A stretch of DNA of 64,000 nucleotides from Prosthecobacter debontii (GTDB lineage Bacteria > Verrucomicrobiota > Verrucomicrobiia > Verrucomicrobiales > Verrucomicrobiaceae). The stretch is from assembly GCF_900167535.1 (NCBI RefSeq), contig NZ_FUYE01000022.1, positions 1 through 64,000 of the forward strand. Reading direction: 5' to 3'. The notes beneath the pieces were generated by a model. It had not been told where the DNA came from. It ran no database searches and was given only the letters and a program-made list of their open reading frames with translations. Every line of letters begins with the position of its first letter. Position 1 is the stretch's first letter. Shown here in pieces: positions 34,210-43,763 of this stretch. The position numbers and the translations under genes were made by a program.

Positions 34210-34515
34210 ACAGGATTGACAGGATCAGCGTGCGCTGGATGGAGGGAACCAAAGCGAAGTGGTGCGGCCACTCTTGGCCGCACGTTCTCGCCCCCACTTC
34301 GCTCCTCAAGCCCGCCCCACTCAGTCACACCGCCTCCCGCTTCGCGCTTCGCCTCTCCACGCCTTCGCCCCAGGCTCTCGGCGCGCCATAGGCACGCACC
34401 TTGCGGCCAAGAGTGGCCGCATCACTCGGAGGGGCTTCAGGGTTTCAGCCTCCTCCGGAGAGTTCTGCAAATCTTGTTCATCCGGTCTAAAGATCTCCGC
34501 ACACTCCAATCGACC
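34180..34515. repeat. nested inverted-repeat element between sulfatase and sanA
   Basis: Left arm 34180-34225 and right arm 34465-34515 are near-perfect inverted copies: GGTCGATTGGAG-GTGCGGAGAT-TTTA-AC-GGAT on the left matches the reversed right arm. Inside are two REP-like hairpins, 34262-34283 (GCGGCCA-CTCT-TGGCCGC) and 34403-34420 (reversed). The left arm covers the sulfatase stop codon; the right arm ends directly against the sanA stop at 34516. No coding capacity. About 335 bp in all. Confidence 0.75.
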
Positions 34516-35187
34516 TCAAGACCCCAAACGCTCTGAATGGATCTCCACCTTCGGCCCATCGAACTTGGGGCGGGTCTGCAGCAGCGTCACATCCAGCACC
34601 GCATTGACACGGGCCAAGTATTCTCGCAGGTGGGTCATGAGACCGATGGAGCGTGAGACGTCCTGGGCATTGTAACCCCAGGCCTCCAGACCGTGGCGCT
34701 GCGCCAGAAACACGGCTCGTTCATTGTGAAAGCGCTGAGACACGATGATGAAACGCGTCTGGCCAAAGATGGCCTCGGCACGCACCACGGAGTCCAGGGT
34801 GCGAAAGCCCGCATAGTCGCAGTAGATCCGCTCCGCAGGCACTCCGAGAGCGATCAGGGACTCCTTCATCGCTGTCGGCTCATCATACTGATGGGTGCTG
34901 TTGTCTCCGCTCACGATCAGCGCTTTTACGCGACCCGCCCGATAAAGCGCCGCCGCGGCCTCCATTCGATTTTCATAAAACATGTTAGGCCGTGAACCGA
35001 TCTTCGGTGAGCAACCCAGGACCAGGGCCACATCCACCTGGGGTAAAAGAGCCGTATCCGCGAGGCAACGCCCGGAAGACACCGCCCTCACCCACGCGTG
35101 ACTGCCCCAGAGTCCACCCACCGTCACCCCCCCTACGATCAGCAACAGCACCAACACTCGCCGCAGGTTTAGGTGAAAACGCATCAT
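34516..35187 (-). CDS. sanA: SanA-like DUF218 (ElyC/SanA/YdcF) membrane protein
   Basis: A 223-aa protein with one N-terminal membrane helix (VLVLLLIVGGVTVGGLW). The conserved SanA strand set VDVALVLGCSP, YENRMEAAAALYRAGRVKALIVSGDN, YDEPTAMKESLIALGVP, DYAGFRTLDSVVRA and FIIVSQRFHNERAVFLAQRHG is unmistakable. In E. coli SanA influences envelope permeability and vancomycin resistance. It sits 18 bp downstream of the O-antigen-ligase gene, so an envelope-polymer role is consistent. Confidence 0.88.
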   Translation of the reverse strand: MMRFHLNLRRVLVLLLIVGGVTVGGLWGSHAWVRAVSSGRCLADTALLPQVDVALVLGCSPKIGSRPNMFYENRMEAAAALYRAGRVKALIVSGDNSTHQYDEPTAMKESLIALGVPAERIYCDYAGFRTLDSVVRAEAIFGQTRFIIVSQRFHNERAVFLAQRHGLEAWGYNAQDVSRSIGLMTHLREYLARVNAVLDVTLLQTRPKFDGPKVEIHSERLGS

Positions 35188-35205
35188 AATAGCCCGGGTT
35201 AAAAA

Positions 35206-37098
35206 TCACGGTTGAGGCGGCGCTGCACGCATCAGAGCCGCATGCTGGAGCAGGAGACGATAGTTATCGATCCATCGACTGGTGCCTTCTTCGTTCCAGG
35301 CTGGGGCTTCACCCGCCCAGAGGTAAGCCTGCTCAGCTTGAACAAAATCACCCAGACGATGCCAATGCACCGCGAGGGCCATGCGGGATTCCTCATGCAG
35401 CGGAGCCAGAGCAATGGCGTGCTGAATCTGATGCAGGGCTTCTTCATAACGGCCCACGGCATCATAAGCATCCGCCAGTGCCAGTGCATACAGATAATGA
35501 AACCTGTTGAGAGCCACCGCTTGCTCCAGATCAACCGTCGCCCGCTTCAGCACCGGATGCTCAGGAGAGCGCTGATCCGCCGTCAGTTTGTCCAGCAGCG
35601 CCAGACCTCGCTGATAGTGTGCCTCGGCATTGCTGGGATCGGCGTCCACAGCCGCATTCAGGTGCTGCAGCCTCTCGAAATCCACTCCTTGAACCTGAGC
35701 GATCTCAGCCCGGGCCAGATGGTAATCGCTGCGTCCGTGCAGCCAGGGTCCACTTAGCAGCAACCCAGAAGCTCCCGTCAGCAAAAGCTTCGAGAGCAGC
35801 CTCACCGAAGGCAACTTCGCGCCCCGCTTCTCCGTGGCCTCTATTCCGGGATTGGCCAGCAACCCCAGCAAAAGGGCTGCCGTAAGTGCCGGGATGGCCA
35901 CATGAAACTGGAATTCAAAAAAGGCATGAACCATCATCGCAATCACGGCAGTGAGTGCGCCGAGACAGAGAGCCAAATTGTTACTGAGCACCCGGCCGGT
36001 TTGCAGAAAACGATGGGTGACAAACCAACGCAAAAAGGCCACGCCATTCCACAGATGGGTCAGCAGCACTAGCACCAGTAAACCGAGACCTACCCAACCA
36101 TAATCAGCCAGCATCTGGAGGTATTCATTGTGCGCAAATAGGGCTTCGCCGGCAGAGCCTGAAAGCTCCGTCGAGCGATATTGAATGCTGCCCTCATAAA
36201 ACATCCGAGATCCCGTCCCGATCAGGGGTGATTGCGCATGCTGAGCCAGTGCCGCCTTCCAGATCTCCAATCGCACATCGTTGGCCATGGGACTCGTCAT
36301 TTCCCTGCCCTTGAGATATTCCTCGTTCACTTTCCAGAGCACCGCCCCGCCGAGGAGGGCCACCACCAGTCCACCACTCGCTAGACTCCAGAAAAACTGC
36401 CGCTGCGTCTGCCAGACGATGCCCAGGCTCATCAGGAAAAAGATCACACCGCCCGCCGCCAGCCCCATCAAGGCACCTCGACTCGCCGTCAGCGCCACCC
36501 CCAGCATCATAGAGACGCAGAGGAAACCCAGGCACATCTTCAGCGCCGCCCCGCCGCGACCGAAGCAGAGAAACCCGCCCGTGAGAAAAAGCACCATGGT
36601 GAAGAAAGCCCCCAGGTGATTGGGATTGGCAAAAAAACCGCCAATGCGCCCCACAGTCGCCGCACGCATGAAGCTGGGCACCACGTGGTACTCCCAGTGG
36701 CCCGACAAGTGAATGAATCCCATGGCGAGATTTCCCAAAACCAACACCAGCAACACCGCCAGCAGGGCTGTGCGCCAACGCGGATGGCTGGCAGCCGTCA
36801 CCGTCAGCATATAAGTCACCCATGCTCCTGCCAGGATATACAAATCCTCACGGGCATAACCCGCCACCGGCGAGACAAAACATCGTGCCGCGATGTATCC
36901 AGCAAAGAGCGACGCCGCCGCCAGACAACCTTCACTCGGCGGGAAGACGACTCGCAAGCGCCACTTCAGCGTCGCCAGCAGCCCGGCTAACCCGAGCAGG
37001 GCGGCCCCCGGCCAAAAGAAGAGCAGCCGAGTCTCTGTGCCAAGCACGCCGGCCACCAGGAACCCAAAGAGAAAGAAAATCAGCGCGAGGGATTGCAT
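35206..37098 (-). CDS. O-antigen ligase/polymerase-like protein fused to TPR repeats
   Basis: A 630-aa protein. About ten membrane helices occupy residues 1-430, with the Wzy_C/WaaL loop signature NPNHLGAFF, GVALTASRGALMGL, RLEIWKAALAQHAQSPLIGTG and LFAHNEYLQMLADYG. Residues about 450-625 contain TPR-like helices (AEAHYQRGLALLDKL, YLYALALADAYDAVGRYEEALHQIQHAIALAP). It probably ligates or polymerises surface polysaccharide. With sanA it forms a two-gene envelope operon, the SGNH gene lying upstream with a short gap. Confidence 0.88.
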   Translation of the reverse strand: MQSLALIFFLFGFLVAGVLGTETRLLFFWPGAALLGLAGLLATLKWRLRVVFPPSEGCLAAASLFAGYIAARCFVSPVAGYAREDLYILAGAWVTYMLTVTAASHPRWRTALLAVLLVLVLGNLAMGFIHLSGHWEYHVVPSFMRAATVGRIGGFFANPNHLGAFFTMVLFLTGGFLCFGRGGAALKMCLGFLCVSMMLGVALTASRGALMGLAAGGVIFFLMSLGIVWQTQRQFFWSLASGGLVVALLGGAVLWKVNEEYLKGREMTSPMANDVRLEIWKAALAQHAQSPLIGTGSRMFYEGSIQYRSTELSGSAGEALFAHNEYLQMLADYGWVGLGLLVLVLLTHLWNGVAFLRWFVTHRFLQTGRVLSNNLALCLGALTAVIAMMVHAFFEFQFHVAIPALTAALLLGLLANPGIEATEKRGAKLPSVRLLSKLLLTGASGLLLSGPWLHGRSDYHLARAEIAQVQGVDFERLQHLNAAVDADPSNAEAHYQRGLALLDKLTADQRSPEHPVLKRATVDLEQAVALNRFHYLYALALADAYDAVGRYEEALHQIQHAIALAPLHEESRMALAVHWHRLGDFVQAEQAYLWAGEAPAWNEEGTSRWIDNYRLLLQHAALMRAAPPQP

Positions 37099-37124
37099 GC
37101 AGGGCGTTCAGTGAGCGGCAACTG

Positions 37125-37772
37125 TTACAGCAAGCTCAGCACCTTCAGCGCCATGGCCGTTCCCAGCTTGAGATGCTCATCTGCGTCCAGATGCAGCGCG
37201 TCCAAGCGGCTGGGTTTGACAATGTCTTGGCTGTTTAAAAACTCGCATCCCAGAGAGGCTGCCAGAGCACTGTAATAGCGCGGGAAGAGTGCGCTCCGCT
37301 CAGCCCCATTGGGGATCCGCGCGGCGAGCTCGGGCAGGTGAGACATATCTCCCACCGGAGGCGGGCAGACCAACAGCAGCTTCGGGGGTTTGTTGTTCGG
37401 TCCGGCAGTGCTGGAAAGAACCATGCGAGCCAAGACTCCAGCACCGGTAGCGATATCCACCGGGGTCATATTGAAGGCCGCCTTCAGGTCATTCGACCCG
37501 AGCATCATTACCACCAGATCGATCGGTTTATGGCTCTCCAGGCAAGCAGGCAAATAGTCGCTCCCTTTACGGGCGATGTTGAGGGGGTCCTCATGCACGG
37601 TCGTGCGTCCGTTTTGCCCTTCCTCGATCACCCGGCACTTCGGCCCTAAGCCTTGCGCCAGCACGCCCGTCCAGCGGACTTCCAGGGGGTGCCGACGTGG
37701 ATAAGGCTCCGTGATGCTAGCAGGGTCATACCCCCAGGTATTGGAGTCGCCAAAACAGAGAACAGTCTTCAT
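37125..37772 (-). CDS. SGNH/GDSL hydrolase (arylesterase-like)
   Basis: A 215-aa protein. Block I GDSNTWGYDP (Ser10), block II Gly in GQNGRTT, block III MMLGSNDLK, and block V DALHLDADEH (Asp/His) give a full GDSL catalytic set. No signal peptide, so cytoplasmic. It hydrolyses a small ester or acyl group. 26 bp upstream of the O-antigen-ligase gene and on the same strand, so perhaps in the same transcription unit, possibly editing surface sugar acyl groups. Confidence 0.86.
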   Translation of the reverse strand: MKTVLCFGDSNTWGYDPASITEPYPRRHPLEVRWTGVLAQGLGPKCRVIEEGQNGRTTVHEDPLNIARKGSDYLPACLESHKPIDLVVMMLGSNDLKAAFNMTPVDIATGAGVLARMVLSSTAGPNNKPPKLLLVCPPPVGDMSHLPELAARIPNGAERSALFPRYYSALAASLGCEFLNSQDIVKPSRLDALHLDADEHLKLGTAMALKVLSLL

Positions 37773-37824
37773 GCAGAGCGCTCAATCTCCACAGTCTCAG
37801 GCTTTCACGCAAGTGAGGGCTGCG

Positions 37825-39129
37825 TTACTCTTTAAACTCCTGCAAATCTGGAATCCTGGTGAAGGCGATTTTGGTGCCGGAAAACGTCTTCACCCGGTCG
37901 GGGGCGAAGCCGAGGGCGATGCTGTCACGTCCGAAGTCCTGATTGATCTCATCCATAATCTTCGACAGACGATCTCGCCGTTCCACATCCGCCGTCAAAG
38001 CGCTGCCCAGCATGGGAAAAAGGTCGAGCTGAACAGGCTCCGCATCCGACTCCAAACCGAACAGCGTCACGCCGATTTTTTTGATCCGGTGGCCAGGGAT
38101 CTGACTCAAGGCCCGCCCCCAAAGCACCTCCAGGTTTTTCGTCAGGGCATAGCTGTCGGACACGGGAGGAAATCGCAGATGCGCCTTCCCTTTCGCCCCA
38201 TTCTCCGTGCGCAAACTCAGGTAAAGCTCGCAGGCTCGGTGCTTGGCTCGACGCAGACGGCTGGCCGTTTTCAACAAAAGACGCTGCGCCACAATCGCCG
38301 CCTCAGGAGGTCGGCGAAACTCCGGTGCCAGCACATGGCTGTGGCCGATGCTCTTGGGTGCCTCCGCCTCCATGTCGTCGAAGTCTCCATCGAGATCTCC
38401 CCCGTGCAGATGCCGCCAAAAGCGCTCGCCGCCCACGCTTCCCCAGGCCTGGTGCAGCACGCCCGGCCCGGCATGCCAGAGATCAAGGAAGGTCTCGATT
38501 TTCAGTTCCCTCAATCGTGGCTCCATCCGCCGTCCGATCCCCGGCAAGTCCGTCAATTTCAGATGCGCGAGTCGGCCCGGCAAATCCTCCAATCGAATCA
38601 CCTCCAGTCCGTCCGGCTTGGTCAGATCACTCGCCACCTTGGCCAGATACCGATTCGGCGCGATGCCGATGGAGCAGGTGATCACCTCTCCCACATTCTC
38701 GCGCAGGCCGCGCTTGATACGCCGGGCCAAATCCACAGCATCGTTCTCATTGGCCCGCTTATCATCCAGCAGCAGACCCACTTCATCGATCGAGCCCACC
38801 ACCTGAATGGGCCAATGCCGCTCCACCTCCTCCTTCACCCGCTCATGATACTCCACATAGCGTTCATGGCTGGCCTCCACGAGCACCAGACCAGGACACT
38901 TGCGTTTGGCATCTCCCACATTCGTGCCGGTCTTGATGCCGTATTTCTTAGCCTGCACACTGGCTGCGATCGCGCAGGTATGATCCGACATGACGGGCAC
39001 CACAATGATGGGCTTTCCGCGCAGATGCGGCCGCTCCTGCTGCTCCACACTGGCGAAGTAGCTGTTCAGATCCACGAATAGCCAGCGGGGTGGCGAAGCC
39101 GTGGAGATTTCTGGGGCGGAAGGAGTCAC
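37825..39129 (-). CDS. Y-family DNA polymerase
   Basis: A 434-aa protein. VDLNSYFASVEQQ with catalytic Asp and VGSIDEVGLLLDD with catalytic Asp-Glu show an intact palm. The helix-hairpin-helix TDLPGIGRRMEPRLRELKIET follows, then the little-finger domain. QLDLF (about residue 370) resembles a beta-clamp binding motif. It belongs to the less-studied 'VDLNSYFASVEQQ' branch rather than classical DinB or UmuC. GTG 39129 is the first start. A perfect TGTTC-N4-GAACA palindrome (39157-39170) lies just upstream, suggesting SOS control. Error-prone translesion synthesis is expected. Confidence 0.85.
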   Translation of the reverse strand: MTPSAPEISTASPPRWLFVDLNSYFASVEQQERPHLRGKPIIVVPVMSDHTCAIAASVQAKKYGIKTGTNVGDAKRKCPGLVLVEASHERYVEYHERVKEEVERHWPIQVVGSIDEVGLLLDDKRANENDAVDLARRIKRGLRENVGEVITCSIGIAPNRYLAKVASDLTKPDGLEVIRLEDLPGRLAHLKLTDLPGIGRRMEPRLRELKIETFLDLWHAGPGVLHQAWGSVGGERFWRHLHGGDLDGDFDDMEAEAPKSIGHSHVLAPEFRRPPEAAIVAQRLLLKTASRLRRAKHRACELYLSLRTENGAKGKAHLRFPPVSDSYALTKNLEVLWGRALSQIPGHRIKKIGVTLFGLESDAEPVQLDLFPMLGSALTADVERRDRLSKIMDEINQDFGRDSIALGFAPDRVKTFSGTKIAFTRIPDLQEFKE

Positions 39130-39156
39130 GGCGAGAACAAAGCATCACTTTTAAAG

Positions 39157-39170
39157 TGTTCAATAGAACA
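39157..39170 (-). promoter_or_regulatory. LexA-type operator (TGTTC-N4-GAACA)
   Basis: The site TGTTC-AATA-GAACA is a perfect palindrome inside a longer inverted repeat, AAAGTGTTC-AATA-GAACACTTT (39153-39174), 28 bp before the GTG of the Y-family polymerase gene. I recall this TGTTC-N4-GAACA form as the reported LexA motif for Verrucomicrobia. It also lies 45 bp from the divergent beta-helix gene start and could affect both. Confidence 0.75.
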
Positions 39171-39218
39171 CTTTGTGTAACCTCGATCTCGGCGCAGCGA
39201 TTCTTGGATCATACGGCT

Positions 39219-40106
39219 ATGAACACTTCATTTCTGTCGGTCGCCAAATCCCCTTGGATTATCCTTCTGGTGCTGATCATCGGCACTTCCACCCTCTGTC
39301 AGGGACAAACCTCCATCTCCAAGTTCCCCTGCACGATCACCAAACCGGGTAACTACGCGCTGGTGAAATCCATCACCTATGCTCCCAAGGCCGGCCAGTC
39401 GCTCGTCGCCATCACCATCAACTGTGACGATGTAAAAATCGACTTCCGCGGCAACAAGCTGAGCATTGACCGTCAGCTCAGCGTGGCCAGTGAAACCGTG
39501 GGCATCTTTGCTCTCGACCGGAAAAACATCGCCATTCGCAACGGCACGATTGAAAATTACTGCCGCGGTATCTTTCTGGAGGGAACGAATGGAGCCAACC
39601 ACATCGTGGAAAATATGGAGATCACAGACTCCACCTTCCTAGGCATCCAAGTGAAAGGCAAAGGAGCGAAGATCAAAGATAACTTCGTCAATGTTGTGGG
39701 CCGAGCCAATGGTTATACCAATTACACCGCCCTACGTTATGGCATCTTCGTTGCCAGCACGGGAGCTCTGGTTAGCAACAATCGAGTCCTGGATGTCACC
39801 AGCAATACCTCCGTCAACACCAACAGCGTTCATGGCCTTTATTTGGAGAACAGTGAATCTGCCATTGTCACAGACAACCATATCATGAACACCACAGCAT
39901 CCTTTTTGAACTTCAATGCCAGCGGTATTCGCATGGCGAACTGTGATACCTGTGTGGTCGAAACCAATCATGTGGCCGCTTATGCAGCCGGGTTCTATTT
40001 CTCGGGATGCGATTGGACCGTCTATCGGGATAACGCCGTTGTCCGGACCATCAATAGCTATTACAACCCCGACAACAGCGCGGATGATGGTGGGGGCAAC
40101 CATTGA
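39219..40106 (+). CDS. exported right-handed beta-helix protein
   Basis: A 295-aa protein from ATG 39219 with signal peptide (SPWIILLVLIIGTSTLCQG). From about residue 95 it shows regular ~22-residue rungs: 'IAIRNGTIENYCRGIFLEG', 'HIVENMEITDSTFLGIQVKG', 'ALVSNNRVLDVTSNTSV', 'AIVTDNHIMNTTASFLN'. This is the parallel beta-helix of NosD/pectate-lyase-like proteins, usually binding or cleaving polysaccharides. No catalytic residues can be assigned. Confidence 0.8.
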   Translation: MNTSFLSVAKSPWIILLVLIIGTSTLCQGQTSISKFPCTITKPGNYALVKSITYAPKAGQSLVAITINCDDVKIDFRGNKLSIDRQLSVASETVGIFALDRKNIAIRNGTIENYCRGIFLEGTNGANHIVENMEITDSTFLGIQVKGKGAKIKDNFVNVVGRANGYTNYTALRYGIFVASTGALVSNNRVLDVTSNTSVNTNSVHGLYLENSESAIVTDNHIMNTTASFLNFNASGIRMANCDTCVVETNHVAAYAAGFYFSGCDWTVYRDNAVVRTINSYYNPDNSADDGGGNH

Positions 40107-40177
40107 AGCGTATCGGATCATAGCGTCACCAAACTCCCGATTGCCCATTCCCCACATCTCGGGAGACTGGCGTGAGA

Positions 40178-42712
40178 ATGTCGTCCCATCCGCTGCTGAA
40201 CCGTCTCCCCACCACTCCCGATTGCACCAATGATGAGTTGTTAGGCCGGTTCCTGGATTATGTCACCGAGCGCGGGTTGGAGCTTTATCCGGCCCAGGAG
40301 GAGGCGATTCTGGAGCTGTTTGAGGAGAAGAACGTCATCCTCAACACCCCCACGGGGTCCGGTAAGTCCCTGGTGGCCACGGCGCTGCATTTCCGCTCTC
40401 TGGCGCGGCGGCATCGGTCCATCTACACCTGCCCGATCAAGGCGCTGGTGAATGAAAAATTCCTGGCCCTGTGTCGGGACTTCGGGCCGGAGAATGTCGG
40501 CATGGCGACTGGGGATGCCACGGTCAATCGGGATGCGCCCATCCTGTGCTGCACGGCGGAGATCCTGGCCAACTACGCCCTCCGAGAGGGTGAGAAGGCC
40601 CCCTTCACCGAGGTGATCATGGATGAGTTTCATTACTACTCCGATCATGAGCGTGGGGTGGCCTGGCAGGTGCCCCTGCTGACGATGCGGAAGTCTCAGT
40701 TTCTCCTCATCTCCGCCACGCTGGGCTCCACCGATTTCTTCCAGAGGGAACTCACCAAGCTCACGGGCCAAGAGAGCGTCATCATCTCCTCCCAAACACG
40801 GCCGGTGCCCCTGGAATTCAGCTATGCAGAGACCTCGGTGGACGTGACCCTACAAGACCTCGTAGCGGAGAACAAGACCCCGGTTTACCTCGTTCACTTC
40901 ACGCAAAATGAGGCTGCTCAAGCCGCGCAGGATTTGATGAGCCTGAACTTCTGCTCGCAAGCCGAAAAAGGCTCCATCAAAGAGATGCTGGTGGGAGAGA
41001 AATTCACCAGCCCCTATGGCAAGGAAGTGAAGAAGTATCTCCAGCATGGCGTGGGCATTCACCATGCAGGATTGCTGCCGAAATATCGCATGCTGGTGGA
41101 GAAACTGGCACAGCGGGGCCTGCTCAAAGTCATCTGTGGAACGGATACTCTCGGCGTCGGAGTGAATGTCCCCATCCGCACGGTCTTGCTCACCCGCCTC
41201 AGCAAGTATGGCGGGCAAAAGGTAGCCACTCTCTCCGCGCGTGACTTTCACCAGATCACTGGGCGTGCAGGCCGTCGAGGCTACGACGACATCGGCTTCG
41301 TGGTGGCGCAAGCACCTGAGCACATCATCGAAAACGCCAAGATGGAAGCCAAGGCGGCTGGAGATGCGAAAAAGCTGCGCAAGATGGTGAAGAAGAAAGC
41401 CCCGGAAGGCTTTGTGGGCTGGAATGCCGACACCTTTAAGAAACTGCAATCCGCAGCCCCCGAGCCCTTGGTTTCACGCTTCCAGGTGTCTCACGGCATG
41501 ATGCTCCAGGTGCTCAGTCGGGAGGGCGATGGCTGCGCCGCCATGCGCCAGCTCATCCAGGATTCCCACGAATCGGCCGCAGCTAAGAAGCAGCATGAGA
41601 AACGTGCTTGGCAGCTCTTCCGTGCCCTCGTCGAGCGCAAGATCATCAGCATCATCCCTCCAAAAGAACGCCAAGGGTCGCAGAAGCTGAAACTCAATGT
41701 GGAGCTGCAAGATGACTTCTCACTCAATCACACGCTCTCGCTTTATCTGATCGATGCCCTCAAGCTGATTGATCCCAACTCAGCCACCTATGCGGCCGAT
41801 ATCCTCACGCTCTGTGAGTCCATCCTAGAAAATCCAGACCTCATCCTGCGGCGTCAACTCAGCCAGGTGAAGGATGAAGCCATGGCCGCCATGAAGGAGG
41901 AGGGCATTCCCTATGAGGAGCGCATCGCCCGACTGGAAGAGCTGGAGTATCCGAAACCCTGCCGTGATTTCATTTACAGCACCTTCAACGAATTCGCCGC
42001 GCTGCACCCCTGGGTCGGTCAGGAAAACATTCGCCCCAAAAGCATCGTCCGCGAGATGTTTGAGAACTTCCGCAGCTTCACGGATTACATTCACGACTAT
42101 GAACTGCACCGCACCGAGGGTGTGCTGCTGAGGCATCTCTCCAGCGTTCACAAGGTCCTGTCGCAAACCGTTCCCGAGTCCTTCAAGACCGAACCCGTGC
42201 AGGAAATGGAAGCCTGGTTAGCGGGCGTGCTACGCGGCACGGACTCCAGTCTGCTGGATGAATGGGAGCGCCTGCGTAATCCCGATTGGCAGCCCGAGGA
42301 GAAACCCGAGGAGGAAGAGGCCCCCGACATCACGCGTAACAAACGCGAATTTACCGCCCTCATCCGCACCGAGATCTTCCGTTTCCTGCGCAGCCTCTCC
42401 CAGGAAAACTACCCCGCCGCCATCGCCGCACTCGGCACGCACGCTGCCCCCTGGACCGCTGATACCCTGGCTGCCACCCTGGATCCGTATTACACAGATC
42501 ACGACCGCATCCTGCTGGATAACGAAGCCCGCAATGGCCGCTACACCTTTGTGGAACCCAGCGAAGATCAGAAGACCTGGAAAGTCTCTCAAGTGCTGGT
42601 GGATCTGGATGGGCTCAATGACTGGCAGGCCATCTTCACGGTCGATCTCGCTCAAGCCCGCGAAGACGGTAAACCCACGCTCCGCCTGGAGAGTGTGGGA
42701 CCGGTGGCATAA
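40178..42712 (+). CDS. Ski2-like DEAD/DEAH-box RNA helicase
   Basis: An 844-aa protein from ATG 40178. RecA domain 1: Q-motif-like [10 protein letters not shown], Walker A TPTGSGKS (GSGKS 60-64), MDEFHYYSD (DEAH-type), SAT; domain 2: [12 protein letters not shown] and [17 protein letters not shown] long C-terminal helical part (after ~420) follows, as in DUF3516-containing Ski2-type helicases. Likely RNA unwinding or turnover; no nuclease neighbour is seen. A GTG two codons upstream is possible but ATG is taken. Confidence 0.9.
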   Translation: MSSHPLLNRLPTTPDCTNDELLGRFLDYVTERGLELYPAQEEAILELFEEKNVILNTPTGSGKSLVATALHFRSLARRHRSIYTCPIKALVNEKFLALCRDFGPENVGMATGDATVNRDAPILCCTAEILANYALREGEKAPFTEVIMDEFHYYSDHERGVAWQVPLLTMRKSQFLLISATLGSTDFFQRELTKLTGQESVIISSQTRPVPLEFSYAETSVDVTLQDLVAENKTPVYLVHFTQNEAAQAAQDLMSLNFCSQAEKGSIKEMLVGEKFTSPYGKEVKKYLQHGVGIHHAGLLPKYRMLVEKLAQRGLLKVICGTDTLGVGVNVPIRTVLLTRLSKYGGQKVATLSARDFHQITGRAGRRGYDDIGFVVAQAPEHIIENAKMEAKAAGDAKKLRKMVKKKAPEGFVGWNADTFKKLQSAAPEPLVSRFQVSHGMMLQVLSREGDGCAAMRQLIQDSHESAAAKKQHEKRAWQLFRALVERKIISIIPPKERQGSQKLKLNVELQDDFSLNHTLSLYLIDALKLIDPNSATYAADILTLCESILENPDLILRRQLSQVKDEAMAAMKEEGIPYEERIARLEELEYPKPCRDFIYSTFNEFAALHPWVGQENIRPKSIVREMFENFRSFTDYIHDYELHRTEGVLLRHLSSVHKVLSQTVPESFKTEPVQEMEAWLAGVLRGTDSSLLDEWERLRNPDWQPEEKPEEEEAPDITRNKREFTALIRTEIFRFLRSLSQENYPAAIAALGTHAAPWTADTLAATLDPYYTDHDRILLDNEARNGRYTFVEPSEDQKTWKVSQVLVDLDGLNDWQAIFTVDLAQAREDGKPTLRLESVGPVA

Positions 42713-42728
42713 ACGCATCCTCTTTCGC

Positions 42729-43400
42729 ATGGAACCGCCCCCAGCCCAGACTTCTCACGCGACCAACAAAGGTTGCCTGATAGCCATGGCCACCCTCCTC
42801 TTGATCGGCCTTCTGCTTGGCATTGCGGCCTGGATCAAAGTGCAAGACCTATCAGCTCAAATGCGGCTGTCACAACATGGGAGAGATTTATACCATGCTC
42901 TTATGACGTGGTCGGTTGATCATGAGAACGTGCTTCCAGATCACGATCTAGGACCGGGAGCCACAGCCAATCAAGCCTTCCGCCGTTTGCTCCAAGACCG
43001 TCTCCTGATGGACGAGCAAGTTTTCTCAGGGATTCGTAGCCCTTATCTCGCCGATGGTGATTTGGGGGTGGAACCCGACTTTGCCCAAGCCGTGGGTCCG
43101 GGTGAAAACCACTGGATGCTGGTGGGACATCTCAAAATGAATAGTGCTGGGAACACCCCCCTCTTTTTCGAAAATGCCCTTTCTCCGAATTGGCCGCTGC
43201 AATGGCGAGACGGATGGAACATGCCAGAAATCAGGGGCCGCACCTGGAGAGGCACAGTCTTGGTTTATCACATGGATGGCAGCATGAATGCGGTGAGACT
43301 GGACCAAGGCCGCGAGGGCTTGGTGTTGCCAGATTCAGCTTTCCCTTTTCAATGGCGAACCAAGGCGCCCAAAATCTTGGATGTCGAAGATGCCCGATGA
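42729..43400 (+). CDS. single-span membrane protein, pseudopilin-like
   Basis: A 223-aa protein from ATG 42729. One N-terminal helix (CLIAMATLLLIGLLLGIAAWIKV) is followed by a helix QMRLSQHGRDLYHALMTWSVDHEN and a globular part ending VYHMDGSMNAVRLD. The order helix, 'ALMTWSxDxxNVLPD', late 'H.DGS' recalls Verrucomicrobia prepilin-like H-X9-DG proteins, but the prepilin peptidase site is not clear. It follows the helicase gene by 16 bp and may be co-transcribed. Confidence 0.6.
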   Translation: MEPPPAQTSHATNKGCLIAMATLLLIGLLLGIAAWIKVQDLSAQMRLSQHGRDLYHALMTWSVDHENVLPDHDLGPGATANQAFRRLLQDRLLMDEQVFSGIRSPYLADGDLGVEPDFAQAVGPGENHWMLVGHLKMNSAGNTPLFFENALSPNWPLQWRDGWNMPEIRGRTWRGTVLVYHMDGSMNAVRLDQGREGLVLPDSAFPFQWRTKAPKILDVEDAR

Positions 43401-43763
43401 AGAGGCCAAGAGTGTCCGTCCAACAACCAAAGATGGAATTCTTTATCGCAGCCGACTTTCTCCTAAAATCTCTTGCTCCCTGCTAAGAAACTGATTATTT
43501 ATAGCGTTGTGGCATCCAAGCGCGGTTTTACCCGCGAATTCATGGCATCACTTGCCTTGTTGTTTCCACAAGTTTTTTACCGCATGATTTGTTTGAGCCT
43601 ATTTCCTCTGACCCCGCTTGACCGGGAGCAAGGAGGCTCGTCTGCACTTCATGCCGCAGGACTCACGGTCGTTTATGTTTAACATGGTCCGTGAAACCAT
43701 CAATCCTTTGTCAGGGGCCTCCTCCTTCCGGCCTCTGACGCGAACCCAACTGGAGGTCTAGCC
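43401..43763 (+). promoter_or_regulatory. long infC leader region with hairpin and possible leader peptide
   Basis: About 360 bp without a solid gene. A hairpin GTCAGGGGCC (43710-43719) / GGCCTCTGAC (43730-43739) with one wobble sits 25 bp before the infC start. A 25-codon ATG frame (43684-43761) ends TAG two bases before the infC ATT. A GGAGG Shine-Dalgarno lies at 43752-43756. A smaller hairpin CGCGG-TTTTAC-CCGCG lies near 43520. Such leaders are common for translationally controlled infC, but the mechanism here is unproven. Confidence 0.5.

Noticed and set aside
37711..39081. 456-codon plus-strand frame opposite the Y-family polymerase
   Set aside because: The polymerase motifs and the upstream SOS-type operator support the minus-strand gene only.
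43400..43430. A fifth REP-like copy (GAGGCCAAGAGTGTCCGTCC)
   Set aside because: The arms do not pair well and the AGTGATG flank is missing; resemblance is probably chance.
43473..43682. 69-codon frame upstream of infC
   Set aside because: It needs a TTG start with no Shine-Dalgarno, has no family features and lies in the A/T-rich leader.
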